Source of the DNA: Sulfurimonas sp.
Lineage (GTDB): Bacteria; Campylobacterota; Campylobacteria; Campylobacterales; Sulfurimonadaceae
Assembly (NCBI GenBank): GCA_003978465.1
Contig: QNZS01000009.1
Span: 1-64,000 of the forward strand
Direction: 5' to 3'
Length of the DNA: 64,000 nucleotides
Shown here: positions 62,714 to 64,000 of the stretch, in pieces
Layout of the letters: every line of letters starts with the position of its first letter
Numbering within the stretch: position 1 is the first letter of the stretch
Program-made: the position numbers and the translations under genes
Notes under the pieces: generated by a model
Database searches by the model: none
Told to the model about the DNA's origin: nothing
What the model saw: only the letters and a program-made list of their open reading frames with translations

Positions 62714-63985
62714 CTACATTTCACTGCCCCATTTTAATGTATCTATGCCATATCTCTCTCGTAAAACTTGTGTTTGTTCTGTGAGTTCTCTCATTTTTTT
62801 CTCATCTTCAAAGCCTATGAGTGAGAGCTCTTTTTTAGAGTCTCGTGTAAAACTAGAGCAATTAATACTTAGGTTTATTACTTTGAGCCTTTTTTGTGAG
62901 TCTGCTTCATTAAAAAGTCTTAGACATAAAGAATCAAATTTTTTTTCAGTAAAAAGCTCGGCCATAGAGATATTTTTATGAGATCTTTGATTCATTTCAT
63001 AACGAATACCTAAGTGAAATACTGTAGGGATAACATCAAGTTTTAAGATAGCATATACGAGATGTCGTGCAATTATATGCACTCTACGTTTAAGTTCAAC
63101 TCTATCATATAAAGGGTCCATGGTCCGGCTTATACCGATAGACTTTCTTCTATGTGTTGTTTTTATCGGTGCATCAATCTCACTATTCACACGTTTATAA
63201 AGGTCTTTGGCATAAGGTCCCCAAGACTCTAAAGTACCTCTGCGTTTACGGATGTCACCTAAAGTATGAATTTGAACAGCAGACAGTTTCTGTTTCATAC
63301 TTTTACCGATTCCTGCAAAGTTACCAACCGCAATGGGATTTACAAAAGCATCAAAGTTGTATTTATCTATGACCTTAGAGCCAAAAGGTTTTGCATAAGT
63401 AGTGGCAAGTTTTGCTATGTACCTAGTTGGAGCTGCACCTATAGAAACAGGAAGTTTTAAAGCATGAAGTATCTCATGACGGAGAGCATCAATAAAGGCA
63501 GGGATATCTTTATCTTCTACCCACCCACTCAAATCTCCATAAAATTCATCTATACTAGCTTGTTCAACTAAAGGTATTTTTGTACATAAAAACTCATGGA
63601 GTTCGTGTGAGAGTTTTTGATAGAGTGACATATTTGGTGCTTTTATGATGAGATGAGGACAGAGTTGAAGTGCTTCACGGATAGTCATAGCTGTTTTTAT
63701 ACCAAATGAACGTGCTTCGTATGAAGATGTAGTTAAAATACCTCTAATCCTTCCATTGGCATCTGTAAAGGATGCTATATCATCGTCTTTTTTCTCATAA
63801 GCCTTATAAAATGTAGGAACAAAACTTCCACTGTTTTCAAAGTTTACAGTCTGGTTCTTTGCATCTTTATTAAAAATTTTTGTATCACTCCTCCCCCCTA
63901 TAGCCACTGCTTTATGCTCTAAAGAAGGTTCTACTATGCGAGAAGCACTAACAAAAAAGCAGTCAATATCTATGTGTATCTTCAA
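62714..63985 (-). CDS. Y-family DNA polymerase (DinB/UmuC-like)
   Basis: A 423-residue translesion polymerase. HIDIDCFF carries the first catalytic Asp6 and the steric-gate Phe11; SIDEFYGDL the pair Asp146-Glu147; RGILTTSSYEARSFGIKTAM is the finger block. Between GGRSD (residue 34) and RGILTT (residue 81) it has about 45 extra residues that DinB lacks. A clamp-binding-like LSLIGF lies near the C-terminus. The TTG start at 63985 has TAGGTAAAGAA ahead and is complete in the window. Whether it is DinB or UmuC-like in role is open. Confidence 0.88.
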   Translation of the reverse strand: MKIHIDIDCFFVSASRIVEPSLEHKAVAIGGRSDTKIFNKDAKNQTVNFENSGSFVPTFYKAYEKKDDDIASFTDANGRIRGILTTSSYEARSFGIKTAMTIREALQLCPHLIIKAPNMSLYQKLSHELHEFLCTKIPLVEQASIDEFYGDLSGWVEDKDIPAFIDALRHEILHALKLPVSIGAAPTRYIAKLATTYAKPFGSKVIDKYNFDAFVNPIAVGNFAGIGKSMKQKLSAVQIHTLGDIRKRRGTLESWGPYAKDLYKRVNSEIDAPIKTTHRRKSIGISRTMDPLYDRVELKRRVHIIARHLVYAILKLDVIPTVFHLGIRYEMNQRSHKNISMAELFTEKKFDSLCLRLFNEADSQKRLKVINLSINCSSFTRDSKKELSLIGFEDEKKMRELTEQTQVLRERYGIDTLKWGSEM

Positions 63986-64000
63986 GTTCTTTACCTAATA

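Overview
The window is a bacterial chromosome segment whose gene set points to Campylobacterota, most likely a Sulfurimonas-like member of the order Campylobacterales. The pointers are AT-rich DNA, flagellin-fliD-fliS order, a futalosine-type menaquinone gene (mqnA), a quinone-linked malate oxidoreductase, a di-haem cytochrome c peroxidase, a Cys-type formate-dehydrogenase-like molybdoenzyme, and promoters that show a clear TATAAT-type -10 box but rarely a -35 box. This is inferred from gene content; no 16S gene is present. Coding density is high, and no insertion sequence, prophage or CRISPR array was seen.

Layout. 0-2.4 kb: the end of a flagellin gene, then fliD, fliS and a small partner gene, with two good sigma-28 promoter candidates. 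2.4-6.1 kb: an SDR oxidoreductase divergent from a sugar module (HAD phosphatase, FucP/GluP-type transporter, hexose-6-phosphate mutarotase). 6.3-9.2 kb: arsB, a MOSC-domain gene pair and a conserved unknown. 9.7-12.4 kb: an AT-rich acyltransferase/SGNH gene next to a five-tRNA operon (Pro-His-Arg-Arg-Leu, minus strand) with a consensus sigma-70 promoter. 12.5-18 kb: alanine/Na+ symporter, an eroded gene, a minus-strand run (P-loop ATPase, nnr, thiG, hemerythrin) and a second gene relic. 18-24 kb: yaeQ, then a tight kdsD-rluB-ccp-rarA run and mqo. 24-31 kb: mqnA, rsmE, a Bax-like hydrolase, rpmE-rsmI and rlmB-rodZ-like-periplasmic protein. 31-38.9 kb: alaC-hom-SDR, the formate-dehydrogenase-like gene with a small helical partner, yraN, an aldehyde dehydrogenase and a DUF523 gene.

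38.9-46.5 kb is one long overlapping run: alaS, a CopD-like membrane protein, maf, a 51-codon small gene, bioF, an orphan ABC ATPase and pbp1A. It is followed by leuA-can on the other strand, a 0.9-kb eroded stretch with a strong 17-bp hairpin, glnA, an OprP-type porin, two convergent fatty-acid desaturases, ilvE-SPFH-hisIE-membrane protein, an NhaA-like relic, purF-radical SAM, and finally a DUF234/nuclease-like protein beside a Y-family DNA polymerase with an unusual insertion.

The genes form an anaerobic or microaerobic respiratory core (mqo, mqnA, ccp, formate-dehydrogenase-like) with amino-acid synthesis (hom, alaC, leuA, ilvE, glnA, hisIE), envelope building (kdsD, pbp1A, rodZ-like) and a notable share of ribosome maintenance genes (rsmE, rsmI, rlmB, rluB, rpmE). 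I saw no obvious complete novel defence or biosynthetic system. The points most worth a second look are five genes whose -10 box sits exactly 6-7 nt before the start codon with no Shine-Dalgarno (candidate leaderless mRNAs), the DinB insertion, the DUF234 PD-(D/E)xK-like protein, the sugar module, and several partly decayed genes that plain ORF calling misses.
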